A stretch of 64,000 nucleotides of DNA from Collimonas sp. PA-H2 (GTDB lineage: Bacteria > Pseudomonadota > Gammaproteobacteria > Burkholderiales > Burkholderiaceae_D): positions 4,216,001 to 4,280,000 of the forward strand of contig NZ_PDBX01000001.1 of the NCBI RefSeq assembly GCF_002564105.1. The letters run 5' to 3'. A program made the position numbers and the translations under genes. Each line of letters begins with the position of its first letter. Positions within the stretch are counted from its first letter, which is position 1. Below are positions 27,163-35,522 of the stretch, in pieces. The notes below the pieces were generated by a model, which did no database searches, was not told the DNA's origin, and worked only from the letters and a program-made list of their open reading frames with translations.

Positions 27163-27426
27163 ATGCGCAAATTCATTTTTCTGGCCGTGGTCACCCTGCT
27201 GGCAGGCTGCGCCACGGATGCCGAACGTTCGCTGCAGGCGCAGAAAGACGTCGACCAGATGATGCAAATCTACGGTCCGGCGTGCCAGCGGCTGGGATAT
27301 AAAGCCGACTCCAACGAATGGCGCAATTGCGTGCTGCGGCTGGACACCAAGAACAATGTCGAACGCTACCCGGTCACGACCACCTGCTTCGGCCATCCGG
27401 GCCTGTTCCAATGTAATACCTTCTGA
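27163..27426 (+). CDS. Small putative lipoprotein (87 aa)
   Basis: An 87-residue protein with a lipoprotein signal: MRKFIFLAVVTLLAGC, lipobox LAGC with Cys at residue 16. The mature part is ~70 residues, has four further Cys (in ACQRLG, NCVLRL, TTTCFGHPG and FQCNTF), and resembles small betaproteobacterial lipoproteins of unknown function. The start was chosen for the aaggagc site nine bases upstream and the signal peptide; an in-frame extension upstream lacks both. Likely anchored in the outer or inner membrane. No operon partner. Confidence 0.78.
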   Translation: MRKFIFLAVVTLLAGCATDAERSLQAQKDVDQMMQIYGPACQRLGYKADSNEWRNCVLRLDTKNNVERYPVTTTCFGHPGLFQCNTF

Positions 27427-27462
27427 CGCTAGCCTGTTTTTATAGCGTTCTGTTGCTCGCCG

Positions 27463-27493
27463 GCCGGACATCAAGAGATTGATGTCCGGCTTT
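27463..27493. terminator. Hairpin between convergent lipoprotein and VOC genes
   Basis: gccggacatca (27463-27473) pairs perfectly with tgatgtccggc (27480-27490), followed by only three T on the plus strand. It lies between convergent genes and may stop both transcripts. Confidence 0.6.
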
Positions 27494-27515
27494 GCCGTGG
27501 CGCTCAGGTTTTTCT

Positions 27516-27923
27516 TTAAGCTGCCTGGACAGGTGGGGCGTCATGGCAGCATACGCAGATCTTGTTGCCGTCGGCATCGCGGAAATACGCACCGTAGTAA
27601 TGCGGATGGTATTCCAGGCGCAGGCCGGGTGGCCCTTCGCAGCTGCCGCCATGTTGCAGGGCCAAGCCATAGGCGGAGTCGACGGCGGCGCGGCTCGGCG
27701 CCAGCAGGGCGATCATCTGGCCATTACCGGCAGCCGCGCTTGCGCCGTTGTACGGCGCGCCGATAATGAAGAGGGGGCGGGCATGGCCGGCCGCCATCCA
27801 GGCTGCCCAAGGTTTGCCGGCATCGCAGAATTTCAGCAGCAGATCCAGTTCCTTCATGAACGCGGAATAAAAGCGGAACGCCCTCTGGAAGTCAGTGACG
27901 CCGACAAATACGTGAGAGATCAT
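27516..27923 (-). CDS. VOC (glyoxalase/bleomycin resistance) family protein
   Basis: A 135-residue vicinal-oxygen-chelate fold protein. It starts MISHVFVGVTDFQRAFRFYSAFM, the usual first beta-alpha unit of the family, and ends with YYGAYFRDADGNKICVCCH, the second metal-binding beta strand region with the FRDPDGN-like motif. Substrate unknown; members include glyoxalases, dioxygenases and antibiotic-binding proteins. The aagga ribosome binding site is well placed before the ATG. Confidence 0.85.
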   Translation of the reverse strand: MISHVFVGVTDFQRAFRFYSAFMKELDLLLKFCDAGKPWAAWMAAGHARPLFIIGAPYNGASAAAGNGQMIALLAPSRAAVDSAYGLALQHGGSCEGPPGLRLEYHPHYYGAYFRDADGNKICVCCHDAPPVQAA

Positions 27924-28009
27924 GCATTTTTCCTTTCGGTAATTTATGCCGCAGGTGTTTTTTCAATTCTGGCAGGGTATCGGGCATCTCGTTTTTGCGG
28001 AGCAAAACC

Positions 28010-28429
28010 ATGGACGATCAATATAATCTGCAACGCTTCGTGCTTGCCCAGCAGCCGCTGTTCGACATGGTATGCGAAGAACTGCGCAGAGGCAGCAAGC
28101 GTAGCCACTGGATGTGGTTCATTTTCCCTCAGATCGAAGGGCTGGGCCATAGTCCCATGGCGCACAAATTCGCCATCTCTTCGCTGGCCGAGGCCAGTGC
28201 CTATCTTGCCCATCCATTGTTGGGCCCCCGGCTGCTGGAATGCAGCCGGTTGGTGGCGGCCGTCGACGACCGTTCGGCGGAAGATGTTTTCGGCTATCCG
28301 GACTACATGAAATTCCAGTCATCCATGACCATGTTTTCCAAGGCTGCTCCACAGCAGCAGGTGTTCAGAGATTGTCTGCAAAAATATTTTGGCGGAGTGC
28401 AGGATGCGGCCACGCTGGACAAGCTGTAA
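28010..28429 (+). CDS. DUF1810 family protein
   Basis: A 139-residue protein with the DUF1810 pattern: YNLQRFVLAQQPLFDMVCEELRRGSKRSHWMWFIFPQ near the N-terminus, then FAISSLAEASAYLAHPLLGPRL and FGYPDYMKFQSSMTMF. These are conserved in the family, which has no established function (structures resemble ADP-ribose-binding or calpastatin-like folds by annotation). Start set at 28010 because of a ggag site eight bases upstream; an ATG five codons earlier is less supported. The stop at 28429 directly touches the stop of the opposing MBL gene. Confidence 0.85.
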   Translation: MDDQYNLQRFVLAQQPLFDMVCEELRRGSKRSHWMWFIFPQIEGLGHSPMAHKFAISSLAEASAYLAHPLLGPRLLECSRLVAAVDDRSAEDVFGYPDYMKFQSSMTMFSKAAPQQQVFRDCLQKYFGGVQDAATLDKL

Positions 28430-29245
28430 TCATCCGACCCCGGCCGGCAGGCGGGAGGCCTCCGGTTCAAGCTCGAACTCCATGCTTTCGCCATCCCGCG
28501 GTATCCTTAGCCGGCCCACCACGCCGGCCAGCACGGCTGCGGCGGACAGTTCAGCGCGTTGCACCGGGCAATGACTGAGCGCTTCCAGATGATTGGCAAT
28601 GACTGTGCCTTTGCACCCCAGCGTGAACTCTATGACCTCGCTGACGCCCATGATGATTTCGTGGCCGACGTCAAACCTTGCGCCGCCGGCCGGGATCAGG
28701 CAGACGTCCGGCTGATGGCGCGCTACAAAATCACGTACCGCTGGTGTCAGGATGGTGTCGCCTGACAGGTAGAGACTGGGCTCGCCCGGCATCTCGATAA
28801 AGTAGCCGACGCCGTGCTCCATCAGGAGTCCGATCATGCCCTTGCCATGAGCACATGGCACGGTGCTGATCGAGCCGCCGAGGAAAGCCTGCGCTTTTTG
28901 ATGGCTCTCCGGCAGCGGACAAACGTTCAAGCCGCGCTGGCGCAGATACGCAGCATCGTGTGGGGTGCAGATCACAGGAATCTGCCGGCTTCGCAGCCAT
29001 TGCGTTGCGGCGCGATCGAGATGGTCGAAGTGCCCCTTCTGGCAATGGGTGATCAAGCAATGCGTTACCGAATCCAGCACGGCGCTGGTCTCTGCGGGTA
29101 GGCCGACGATGGGATTGCGCTGCCGCTGGCCGAGGAATTTCAGCGGCGGCAAGGCGTCTTTAGCTGCCAGCATCGGATCAACCAGGATCCTGCAGGCGCC
29201 AATTTCAAGCGCGACCGTGGCATTGCGGAGCTGGGTTATTTTCAT
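28430..29245 (-). CDS. MBL-fold metallo-hydrolase (UlaG/RomA-like)
   Basis: A 271-residue metallo-beta-lactamase-fold protein. The metal motif HCQKGHFDHLD (~73-83) is a variant of HxHxDH, missing the first spacing but keeping the FDH part. A later His (VPCAHGKGMIG) and Asp (YLSGDTILTP) supply the other ligands. The variant resembles the UlaG/RomA-type subgroup rather than classical lactamases. Substrate unknown. ATG at 29245 follows an aggaa site. The gene is divergent from a GlxA-type regulator only 62 bases away, a layout that suggests that regulator controls it. Confidence 0.78.
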   Translation of the reverse strand: MKITQLRNATVALEIGACRILVDPMLAAKDALPPLKFLGQRQRNPIVGLPAETSAVLDSVTHCLITHCQKGHFDHLDRAATQWLRSRQIPVICTPHDAAYLRQRGLNVCPLPESHQKAQAFLGGSISTVPCAHGKGMIGLLMEHGVGYFIEMPGEPSLYLSGDTILTPAVRDFVARHQPDVCLIPAGGARFDVGHEIIMGVSEVIEFTLGCKGTVIANHLEALSHCPVQRAELSAAAVLAGVVGRLRIPRDGESMEFELEPEASRLPAGVG

Positions 29246-29307
29246 GGTGATTCCTAGTTTTGTCAGGGGTGGATGACACATTGTGCGGCTCCGTGGGTAA
29301 AGCTAAA

Positions 29308-30318
29308 ATGGCGAGAATGGACATAAAACGATCAATTTCTGCCAATCCTGCCTTGCCGCCCATGCGCATCGGTTTGCTGCTGTATCCGGGATGCATGCCG
29401 GCAGGACTGTTTGCCTTTGCCGATCTGGCGCATGCGGCGAACCGGCGCGAAGGGGCGCGTCTGTTTGAGGTGTTTTTCGTTGCGCTGCAAGCCGGCGCCG
29501 TCGAATGTGCGCACGGCCAGGCGCTGAACGCCGGCGCAACAATTCAGGATGCCGCTCTGGATGCCATCCTGGTGCCCGGGTTCTGGGCGGAGTCGCAGCA
29601 GCAGGTAAGCGCCGAACTTGTCGCCAGCGCGCAACTGATCGGGGTGCTGGCCGGATTGCGGAAAAGCGTCATGTTGTGGAGCTATTGCACCGGTGTCTGT
29701 CTGCTCGCTGCAACGGCCAGGCTGAATGGGCAAAGAGCGACGGTGACCTGGTGGCTGGCCGATGCCATGCGACAGCGTCATCCGAAAGTCCTGTGGCAGA
29801 GCGAGCGCACCAGTATTTTCAATCCGCGCACGGCGACCGCTTCCGGCGTCAATGGCCACCTGCCGATCGCCCAGGCCTTGATCGAGAAGCATCTCAGCAC
29901 GGAAGCCTATCGCGATCTGACCAAACTGATGGTGTTGCCGCGCCCTGAACGCACCCATCATGTGTTCCAGGCCATGAACCTGATCGAGCAGCCGGACCGG
30001 CTGCTACGCAAGCTGTATGCGCTGGCGGAACAGATTCCCGCGACCGAGGCGACGGTGCAGCGGCTGGCGCAGGAGCTGAACGCCTCGGAACGGACGCTGG
30101 CGCGGAAAGTCAGCATTGCCACCGGCTTGCCGGTTGCCAGCTATGTGCGGCGAATCAAGCTCAACCAGGTCAGCGAGCGCCTTATTCTCACCTCCGCCAC
30201 CGCCAGCAGCATCAGCGCCGAACTTGGCTTTAGCAGCGATTCGAGCATGCGCCGCATGTTCAAGGAGCTGACCGCGCTGACCCCCAATGAATATCGCCAG
30301 GCGTTCGGGCGTAGCTGA
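29308..30318 (+). CDS. GlxA-type transcriptional regulator (DJ-1/PfpI domain plus AraC HTH)
   Basis: A 336-residue regulator. Residues ~20-185 are a DJ-1/PfpI-like ligand domain (RIGLLLYPGCMPAGLFAFADLAHAA at the start; WSYCTGVCLLAATARLNG holds the Cys elbow). Residues ~225-330 are an AraC double helix-turn-helix (TVQRLAQELNASERTLARKVSIATGLPVASYVRRIKLN, then SISAELGFSSDSSMRRMFKEL). It likely regulates the divergent MBL-fold gene and itself. The start is uncertain: ATG at 29308 is used, and ATG at 29317 is equally possible. Confidence 0.87.
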   Translation: MARMDIKRSISANPALPPMRIGLLLYPGCMPAGLFAFADLAHAANRREGARLFEVFFVALQAGAVECAHGQALNAGATIQDAALDAILVPGFWAESQQQVSAELVASAQLIGVLAGLRKSVMLWSYCTGVCLLAATARLNGQRATVTWWLADAMRQRHPKVLWQSERTSIFNPRTATASGVNGHLPIAQALIEKHLSTEAYRDLTKLMVLPRPERTHHVFQAMNLIEQPDRLLRKLYALAEQIPATEATVQRLAQELNASERTLARKVSIATGLPVASYVRRIKLNQVSERLILTSATASSISAELGFSSDSSMRRMFKELTALTPNEYRQAFGRS

Positions 30319-30356
30319 ATCTGTTCAGGGATGCCGTTCTTGCCGGGCGGCCGCCA

Positions 30357-30890
30357 CTAATTTTCACTGAGCGACAGGCGCATGGGCACGAAGCATATGC
30401 CGTGCATTTCTACCCGCGAGCCGATTGGAGCGAAACCGAAGCGCTGATAGACAGGTAATGCGGCTGGCGACGAATTGACGGTAAAGGCGCGAATCTCCGG
30501 AGCGGCTGCCAGCGCCGCATGCCACAGGCGCGTGGCCAGGCCTTGGTGCTGGAATTGCGGAGCCACGAACAGATGAAATACGTGGCTGCGGTCGCGCACG
30601 GCGATGAAGCCGGCCAGCAGCTCGCCGGCACAAGCTGTGATGTAGTGGTAGCGTGGATCAGAGATATAGCCGGTTTCAGCGTCGGCGGACACAGATGCGA
30701 GGAACTGCTCCGCGCCGCTGCCATTCGGACTGATCGTGAATTCGCGCGTGAACTGGCGGATCAAGGCGCTAATGGCGGCGGCGTCGCCGGCATGGGCGAG
30801 ACGGAGTTTGCATGCAATCGCCACTGAGGTTTCAGCATCGGCTACGGTTCTCGTTGTCATATGAATAGAGGAAAGAAAATCCATCGGCAT
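30357..30890 (-). CDS. GNAT family N-acetyltransferase
   Basis: A 177-residue acetyltransferase. The GNAT core starts near residue 28 (KLRLAHAGDAAAISALIRQF); motif A, which binds acetyl-CoA, is VFHLFVAPQFQHQGLATRLWHAAL (~104-127), and motif B contains VNSSPAALPVYQRFGFAPIG (~138-157). Substrate unknown. The start is ambiguous: ATG 30890 gives a 27-residue leader and ATG 30860 a shorter one, and neither has a good ribosome binding site. A small gap separates it from the MFS gene upstream on the same strand. Confidence 0.85.
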   Translation of the reverse strand: MPMDFLSSIHMTTRTVADAETSVAIACKLRLAHAGDAAAISALIRQFTREFTISPNGSGAEQFLASVSADAETGYISDPRYHYITACAGELLAGFIAVRDRSHVFHLFVAPQFQHQGLATRLWHAALAAAPEIRAFTVNSSPAALPVYQRFGFAPIGSRVEMHGICFVPMRLSLSEN

Positions 30891-30913
30891 TTGATTGCAC
30901 AGAATTAACGCGC

Positions 30914-32215
30914 TTAGGTGGACTTATTATAGTTCGCGAACGCTGCCGGATACTCTCTCTGATACCAGCCGTTGGCGATGTCGTGATCTACGCTCAGGAA
31001 TTCGCGCATTTTTGGAATCACTGCCAGGCCGATGCTGCACAGTGCGATCAGGATGCCGAACAGCACATAGCATTGGGCGACCGAGGCATGCAGCAGGGCC
31101 ATGCCGGCGACCGCCGGGCCTAGTGTTGACGCCAGCTGCCACACCATGGTGTTGACCGATGCATTGCGCGCGCGGTATGCGGCCGGGGTCGCCAGCAAGC
31201 GATGCGTTACGCCGACAAACTGGGTCGTCGATTGCGAGATGCCGAGCAGGAAAAAAGCCGTCGCCAGCATCAGCGGCGAAGTGGTCAGGCCGACCACCAG
31301 CAGCGCGGCGGCACGCAGCTGGGCAGCGCCTATCAATGCCCGGAAGCGCCCCAGCGTTCTGGAGAAAAAAGAAGCGCAGCCAAGAAAGCCCAGGAACATG
31401 CCGGCCATGATGCCCATGTTGGTCGCGCCCAGCCAGAACGCTGACAGGCCCAGGCTGGTCACTCTCAGGGCGGCCATCATGCCGATAGTCGGAGCGTAAA
31501 ACACGCCAATCACCAGATTCGCCGCGGTCCAGTGACGTTCCAGCGGGATATGCCATTTCATGCGCAGGCCTGCTTTCAGCTCATGCAGCCATTGCGCCGG
31601 GCCGAGCGCCGCGGCCTTGCTCGCTGTCAGCGCCTTGGGCAAGCGGGTGGCGGCAAACGCTGCGATCAGCAGCAAGGCAACGTGCACCCAGAGCGCGCTG
31701 GCGACGCCGGCGGCGGCGATCACGCTGCCGCCCAGCGCCGGACCCATGATGCCGCCGAGCGAGCCGCTGACCTTTTGCATGCTCATCGCCAGCGACAGCT
31801 TTTCCGCAGGCACCAGTTCCGAGGCGATGGTCTGGACGCACGGCATGATGATCGCCATGGCGCAGACGCCGATCATCTCGCAGGCGATGATGGCGTACAG
31901 ATGGTAGAAACCCGCTTGCGCCAGCAGCGCCAGCACCACGCTTTCGATGGCGACGGCGACGAAGCCGATCGCCATCAGGCGTTTCTTGGGATAACGGTCG
32001 CCCAAGGGCGAGAGCAAGGGAATGGCCAGCAGGCTGGCGGCGGCAACCGTCACGCCGAAGGTGGCAAGGTCACGCGCGCCGCCGTGTTGGGCGATCCACC
32101 AGGCGATAGTGATATTGCCGAGCAGGAGCGCACTCAGGGTCGCCATCTCGCTGAGCAGCACCAGCATGAAAGGCCGGCCCAGCTGCCGGACATCGCTTCG
32201 GTATTGTCTGAGCAT
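30914..32215 (-). CDS. MFS transporter
   Basis: A 433-residue major facilitator protein with twelve hydrophobic segments and short loops. The first loop after helix 2 contains SPLGDRYPKKRLMAIG, the typical G..DR..R/K motif. The family resembles the EntS/TetA-like 12-TM exporters; substrate cannot be given. It is followed by the GNAT gene after 23 bases on the same strand, so they may be co-transcribed. moeA lies upstream on the same strand, separated by 29 bases. Confidence 0.83.
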   Translation of the reverse strand: MLRQYRSDVRQLGRPFMLVLLSEMATLSALLLGNITIAWWIAQHGGARDLATFGVTVAAASLLAIPLLSPLGDRYPKKRLMAIGFVAVAIESVVLALLAQAGFYHLYAIIACEMIGVCAMAIIMPCVQTIASELVPAEKLSLAMSMQKVSGSLGGIMGPALGGSVIAAAGVASALWVHVALLLIAAFAATRLPKALTASKAAALGPAQWLHELKAGLRMKWHIPLERHWTAANLVIGVFYAPTIGMMAALRVTSLGLSAFWLGATNMGIMAGMFLGFLGCASFFSRTLGRFRALIGAAQLRAAALLVVGLTTSPLMLATAFFLLGISQSTTQFVGVTHRLLATPAAYRARNASVNTMVWQLASTLGPAVAGMALLHASVAQCYVLFGILIALCSIGLAVIPKMREFLSVDHDIANGWYQREYPAAFANYNKST

Positions 32216-32244
32216 GCGCTAGCGCGCCTGGCGGACGGTGCGGA

Positions 32245-33555
32245 TCACACCAAACCGTCGAACAGGATCACTTCGACCTGGTCGCCGCTGGCGACGTCGG
32301 CCTGCTCATGCGCCAGCACGATCATGCAATTGGCTTCCGCCATGGAGCGCAGGATGCCCGAGCCTTGCGCGGCGGTGGGGCGTACCGACCACTTGCCGTC
32401 GCTCATGCTGAGTATGCCGCGCTGGTATTCCGTGCGTCCCGGCCGCTTGCGGATGGCGACCGCCGCGGTGGCGCGCATCAGCGGCAACGGAGGGACGTCT
32501 GCGCCCATCATTTGCAGCAGTGCTGTGCGCGCAAAAAAGTAGAACGACACCATCACCGCCACCGGATTGCCCGGCAGGCCGAAAAACAGCGCCTGCTTGC
32601 CGCCGGATGTGATGCGGCCGAAGGCCAGCGGACGGCCCGGGCGCATGCCGATTTTCCAGAAGGCGACGTCGCCCAGTTGCGCCATCATCTGCTTGGTGTG
32701 GTCGGCATCGCCGACCGAGACGCCGCCGGAGGTGATGATGGCGTCGGCGTTTTCGCAAGCGCTGCGGAAGGCGGCTTCCAGCGCCTGCGGATCGTCGCCG
32801 ACCACGCCCATGTCAATGATGTCGCAGCCGAGGCGTTGCAGCATGCCGTACAAGGTGTAGCGGTTGGAATCGTAGACGCAGCCCGGTTCGAGTATTTCGC
32901 CGACCGAACGCAATTCGTCGCCGGTGGAAAAGAAGGCTACCCGCAGGCGCCGCCGCACCGGGATTTCAGCGATCCCGAGCGAGGCCAGCAAGCCGAGGTC
33001 GGCAGGACGCAGGATGCGGCCTTTGCCGATTGCCGGCGTGCCGGCTTTCAGGTCTTCGCCGGCCAGGCGGCTGTTAGCGCCCGGCTTGACTGCCCCTGCC
33101 GGGATTGTGATCGAGCCGGCCGGGCTGCCGACAGGGATCTGTACAAATTCCTGCGGAATCACGGTATCCAGGGCGGCCGGCATCAAGGCGCCGGTCATGA
33201 TGCGGATCGCTTCGCCGCGGGCCGCCGTTCCTTCATGGGCGCGGCCGGCGTGGGAGGTGCCGGCCACGTTCAGGATGGTATCGCTATCCTGGCGCAGGTC
33301 GGCCGAGTTGAAGGCGTAGCCGTCCATCGCCGAGTTGTCGTGCGCAGGCACGTCGATGGGCGAGATGATGTCGTTCGCCAGCACCCGGTCCAGCGCGCTG
33401 CGCAGCGCCACTTTTTCAATCGCGCCGACCGGCGTGATGAAGGCGTGGATGATGGCCTGCGCCTGCGCCACCGGCATGGCCTGCGGATCGTAGTCCGACA
33501 GGCAGCTGGTAAGGGAGGACAACGATGGCTGGTGTGGGCGGCTCGAGGGTTTCAA
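32245..33555 (-). CDS. moeA: Molybdopterin molybdenumtransferase MoeA
   Basis: A 436-residue MoeA protein, which inserts molybdate into adenylated molybdopterin. Motifs: PVAQAQAIIHAF at the start; DVPAHDNSAMDGYAFNS (~68-84); the MoeA/MogA domain with FFSTGDELRS and ITSGGVSVGDADHTK (~260-275). The C-terminal beta domain ends at VILFDGLV. I place the start at a TTG (33555) that overlaps the mobA stop by four bases (TTGA); the reading frame is open further upstream, but that part lies inside mobA and is non-homologous. This start matches normal MoeA length and the operon logic. Confidence 0.88.
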   Translation of the reverse strand: MKPSSRPHQPSLSSLTSCLSDYDPQAMPVAQAQAIIHAFITPVGAIEKVALRSALDRVLANDIISPIDVPAHDNSAMDGYAFNSADLRQDSDTILNVAGTSHAGRAHEGTAARGEAIRIMTGALMPAALDTVIPQEFVQIPVGSPAGSITIPAGAVKPGANSRLAGEDLKAGTPAIGKGRILRPADLGLLASLGIAEIPVRRRLRVAFFSTGDELRSVGEILEPGCVYDSNRYTLYGMLQRLGCDIIDMGVVGDDPQALEAAFRSACENADAIITSGGVSVGDADHTKQMMAQLGDVAFWKIGMRPGRPLAFGRITSGGKQALFFGLPGNPVAVMVSFYFFARTALLQMMGADVPPLPLMRATAAVAIRKRPGRTEYQRGILSMSDGKWSVRPTAAQGSGILRSMAEANCMIVLAHEQADVASGDQVEVILFDGLV

Positions 33556-34178
33556 TTGGTTCTTCTTGGTGGCTGCTGCAATTGTTCTTCGGTATTGATG
33601 TTGCGGAAGGCGTGGTCGTCGCTGAACAGCGCTTCGCTGTAATTGAGGCGGCGGTACCATGCCTCTATCTTACGTCCTCCGCCTTGCAGGTAGTCATTGA
33701 GATCGGTCAATAAACTGTTTTTCAGCAGCATGAATACCGGTTGCGGTTGCTGTGTTTGCGTGTCAGCATCGATGGTAACGGCTACCGCCACGTCAGCATC
33801 GGCGTCTTGCAGAGCTTTTGCCAGCTTTAGCAAAAGATCGGACGGCAGATAGGGCGAGTCGCAGGGTGCGGTCAGCAGGTAGGGAGTAGGACAGTGGCGC
33901 AGGCCGGCCTGCAAGCCAGCCAGCGGTCCGGCGAAACCGGTCTGCTCATCCGGCCAGACCGGATAGCCGAAGGCCGCGTAGCGCTCCTGGTTGCGGTTGG
34001 CGTTGATGAGCAGGCTGCCGACTTGCGGCGCCAGCCGCGCAATCACCTGCGCCACCATGGCCTGGCCGTCCAGCAGCGCCAGGCCCTTGTCGACGCCGCC
34101 CATGCGCGTGCCGCGGCCGCCTGCCAGTATCAGGCCGGTGGTCAGGCTGCGAAGGTCGGGGTGGGCATGGGTTTGCAC
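33552..34178 (-). CDS. mobA: Molybdenum cofactor guanylyltransferase MobA
   Basis: A 208-residue nucleotidyltransferase. The GTP-binding signature LILAGGRGTRMGGVDKGLALLDG (~17-39) is diagnostic, followed by GFAGPLAGLQAGL and LTAPCDSPYLPSDLL (metal-binding Asp). It converts Mo-molybdopterin to the guanine dinucleotide form used by DMSO-reductase family enzymes. The start is GTG at 34178, 14 bases after moaA; its end overlaps moeA by four bases. Together the three genes form a coupled cofactor operon. Confidence 0.9.
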   Translation of the reverse strand: MQTHAHPDLRSLTTGLILAGGRGTRMGGVDKGLALLDGQAMVAQVIARLAPQVGSLLINANRNQERYAAFGYPVWPDEQTGFAGPLAGLQAGLRHCPTPYLLTAPCDSPYLPSDLLLKLAKALQDADADVAVAVTIDADTQTQQPQPVFMLLKNSLLTDLNDYLQGGGRKIEAWYRRLNYSEALFSDDHAFRNINTEEQLQQPPRRTN

Positions 34179-34192
34179 GGCTCAGGTTCCGC

Positions 34193-35314
34193 TCAGCCGC
34201 CGATATACGACATTTCCACTTTCTTGCGGGCCGGCGCCAGCCCTTCGGTATTCTGCGTGCGCTGCTCGGAATAGCGGTCGTCGCGTGCGCGCCACAGCTG
34301 GCCGATCACGCTGGAGATTTCGCGGTCGCTGCATTCGCTGCGCAGCAGGGCGCGCAGATCGTGACCGGCGCTGGCGAACAGGCAGGTGTACAGCTTGCCC
34401 TCGGTCGACAGGCGTGCCCGCGAACAGTCGTGGCAAAAAGCCTGGGTGACGCTGGAAATCAGGCCGATTTCGCCGCTGCCGTCGGCATAGCGCCAGCGTT
34501 GCGCCGTTTCGCCGAGGTAGTTGGCGGCGAGCTGCTGCATCGGCAATTCGCTCTGGATCAGTTGCGCTACTTCGGCGGAGGATACGACTTCATCCATTTT
34601 CCAGCCGTTGGAAGCGCCTACATCCATGTATTCGATAAAACGCAGGATGTACGGGGTGTTCTTGAAGTGGCGCGCCATCGGCAGGATTTCCTGCTCGTTG
34701 ACGCCGCGCTTGACCACCATGTTGACCTTGATCGGGCCGAGCCCGACCTGATGCGCCACGTCCAGTCCGTGCAGTACGTCGGCAACCGGGAAGTCGGCAT
34801 CGTTCATGCGTTTGAAAATATCTTCGTCCAAGGCGTCCAGCGACACTGTGACGCGCTTGAGGCCTGCGTCTTTCAGCGCCTGCGCCTTCTTCGCCAGCAG
34901 CGAACCGTTGGTGGTCAGGGTCAGGTCGAGCTCTTTGCCGTCCGGCGTCTTCAGCGCGCTCAGCATGGCGATCAGTTTTTCGATGTGCTTGCGCAGCAGC
35001 GGTTCGCCGCCGGTCAGGCGGATTTTGTGTACGCCATGGGCGACAAACAGGCTGGCCAGGCGCGTGATTTCTTCAAACGACAGCAGGGCGGTATGCGGTA
35101 AAAATGCATAGTCCTTGTCAAATACCGCGCGCGGCATGCAATACACGCAACGGAAGTTGCAGCGGTCTGTCACCGAGATGCGCAGATCGTGCAGCGGCCG
35201 TCCCAGCTCATCCGCTATCAGGCCGTCGGGCGTTTCAAGTATGGAGGGCAAGGACAGGGGCAGCGGCAGGGAACTGCGGCGGCTGTCGATCAGCGGGATG
35301 ACTTTCTTAGTCAT
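34193..35314 (-). CDS. moaA: GTP 3',8-cyclase MoaA
   Basis: A 373-residue radical SAM enzyme, first step of molybdopterin synthesis from GTP. The radical SAM cluster motif [11 protein letters not shown] has Cys at about 52, 56 and 59. The second, C-terminal [4Fe-4S] cluster ligands lie in [21 protein letters not shown], and the protein ends in the conserved Gly-Gly needed for activity. It has an N-terminal extension of ~20 residues rich in Ser/Leu/Pro before the [16 protein letters not shown] core. First gene of the moaA-mobA-moeA run. Confidence 0.95.
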   Translation of the reverse strand: MTKKVIPLIDSRRSSLPLPLSLPSILETPDGLIADELGRPLHDLRISVTDRCNFRCVYCMPRAVFDKDYAFLPHTALLSFEEITRLASLFVAHGVHKIRLTGGEPLLRKHIEKLIAMLSALKTPDGKELDLTLTTNGSLLAKKAQALKDAGLKRVTVSLDALDEDIFKRMNDADFPVADVLHGLDVAHQVGLGPIKVNMVVKRGVNEQEILPMARHFKNTPYILRFIEYMDVGASNGWKMDEVVSSAEVAQLIQSELPMQQLAANYLGETAQRWRYADGSGEIGLISSVTQAFCHDCSRARLSTEGKLYTCLFASAGHDLRALLRSECSDREISSVIGQLWRARDDRYSEQRTQNTEGLAPARKKVEMSYIGG

Positions 35315-35446
35315 GATGTGTTTCTTGGAAGGTATGCAAAATCTGGTGCTTCTACACTAGGTGGTAACTTCCACAAGATACCATGGTCATGGTTTTTTGG
35401 CTCTAGCAGGCTGCAGATACAGCCTATGGCGCCGGCGCCAGACGTG

Positions 35447-35473
35447 ACAAAGGGAGTCTGGGACTCCCTTTGT
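35447..35473. terminator. Hairpin between rne and moaA
   Basis: acaaagggagt (35447-35457) pairs perfectly with actccctttgt (35463-35473) around a five-base loop. It lies ~50 bases downstream of the rne stop (minus strand) but has no T tract in that direction, so it may act as a processing/3' end stabiliser or a weak terminator. Confidence 0.5.
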
Positions 35474-35522
35474 TGTCTTGTCATATTGTTACCCCGCCGG
35501 CTTGCCGGCAGGGTGGGCTGGC

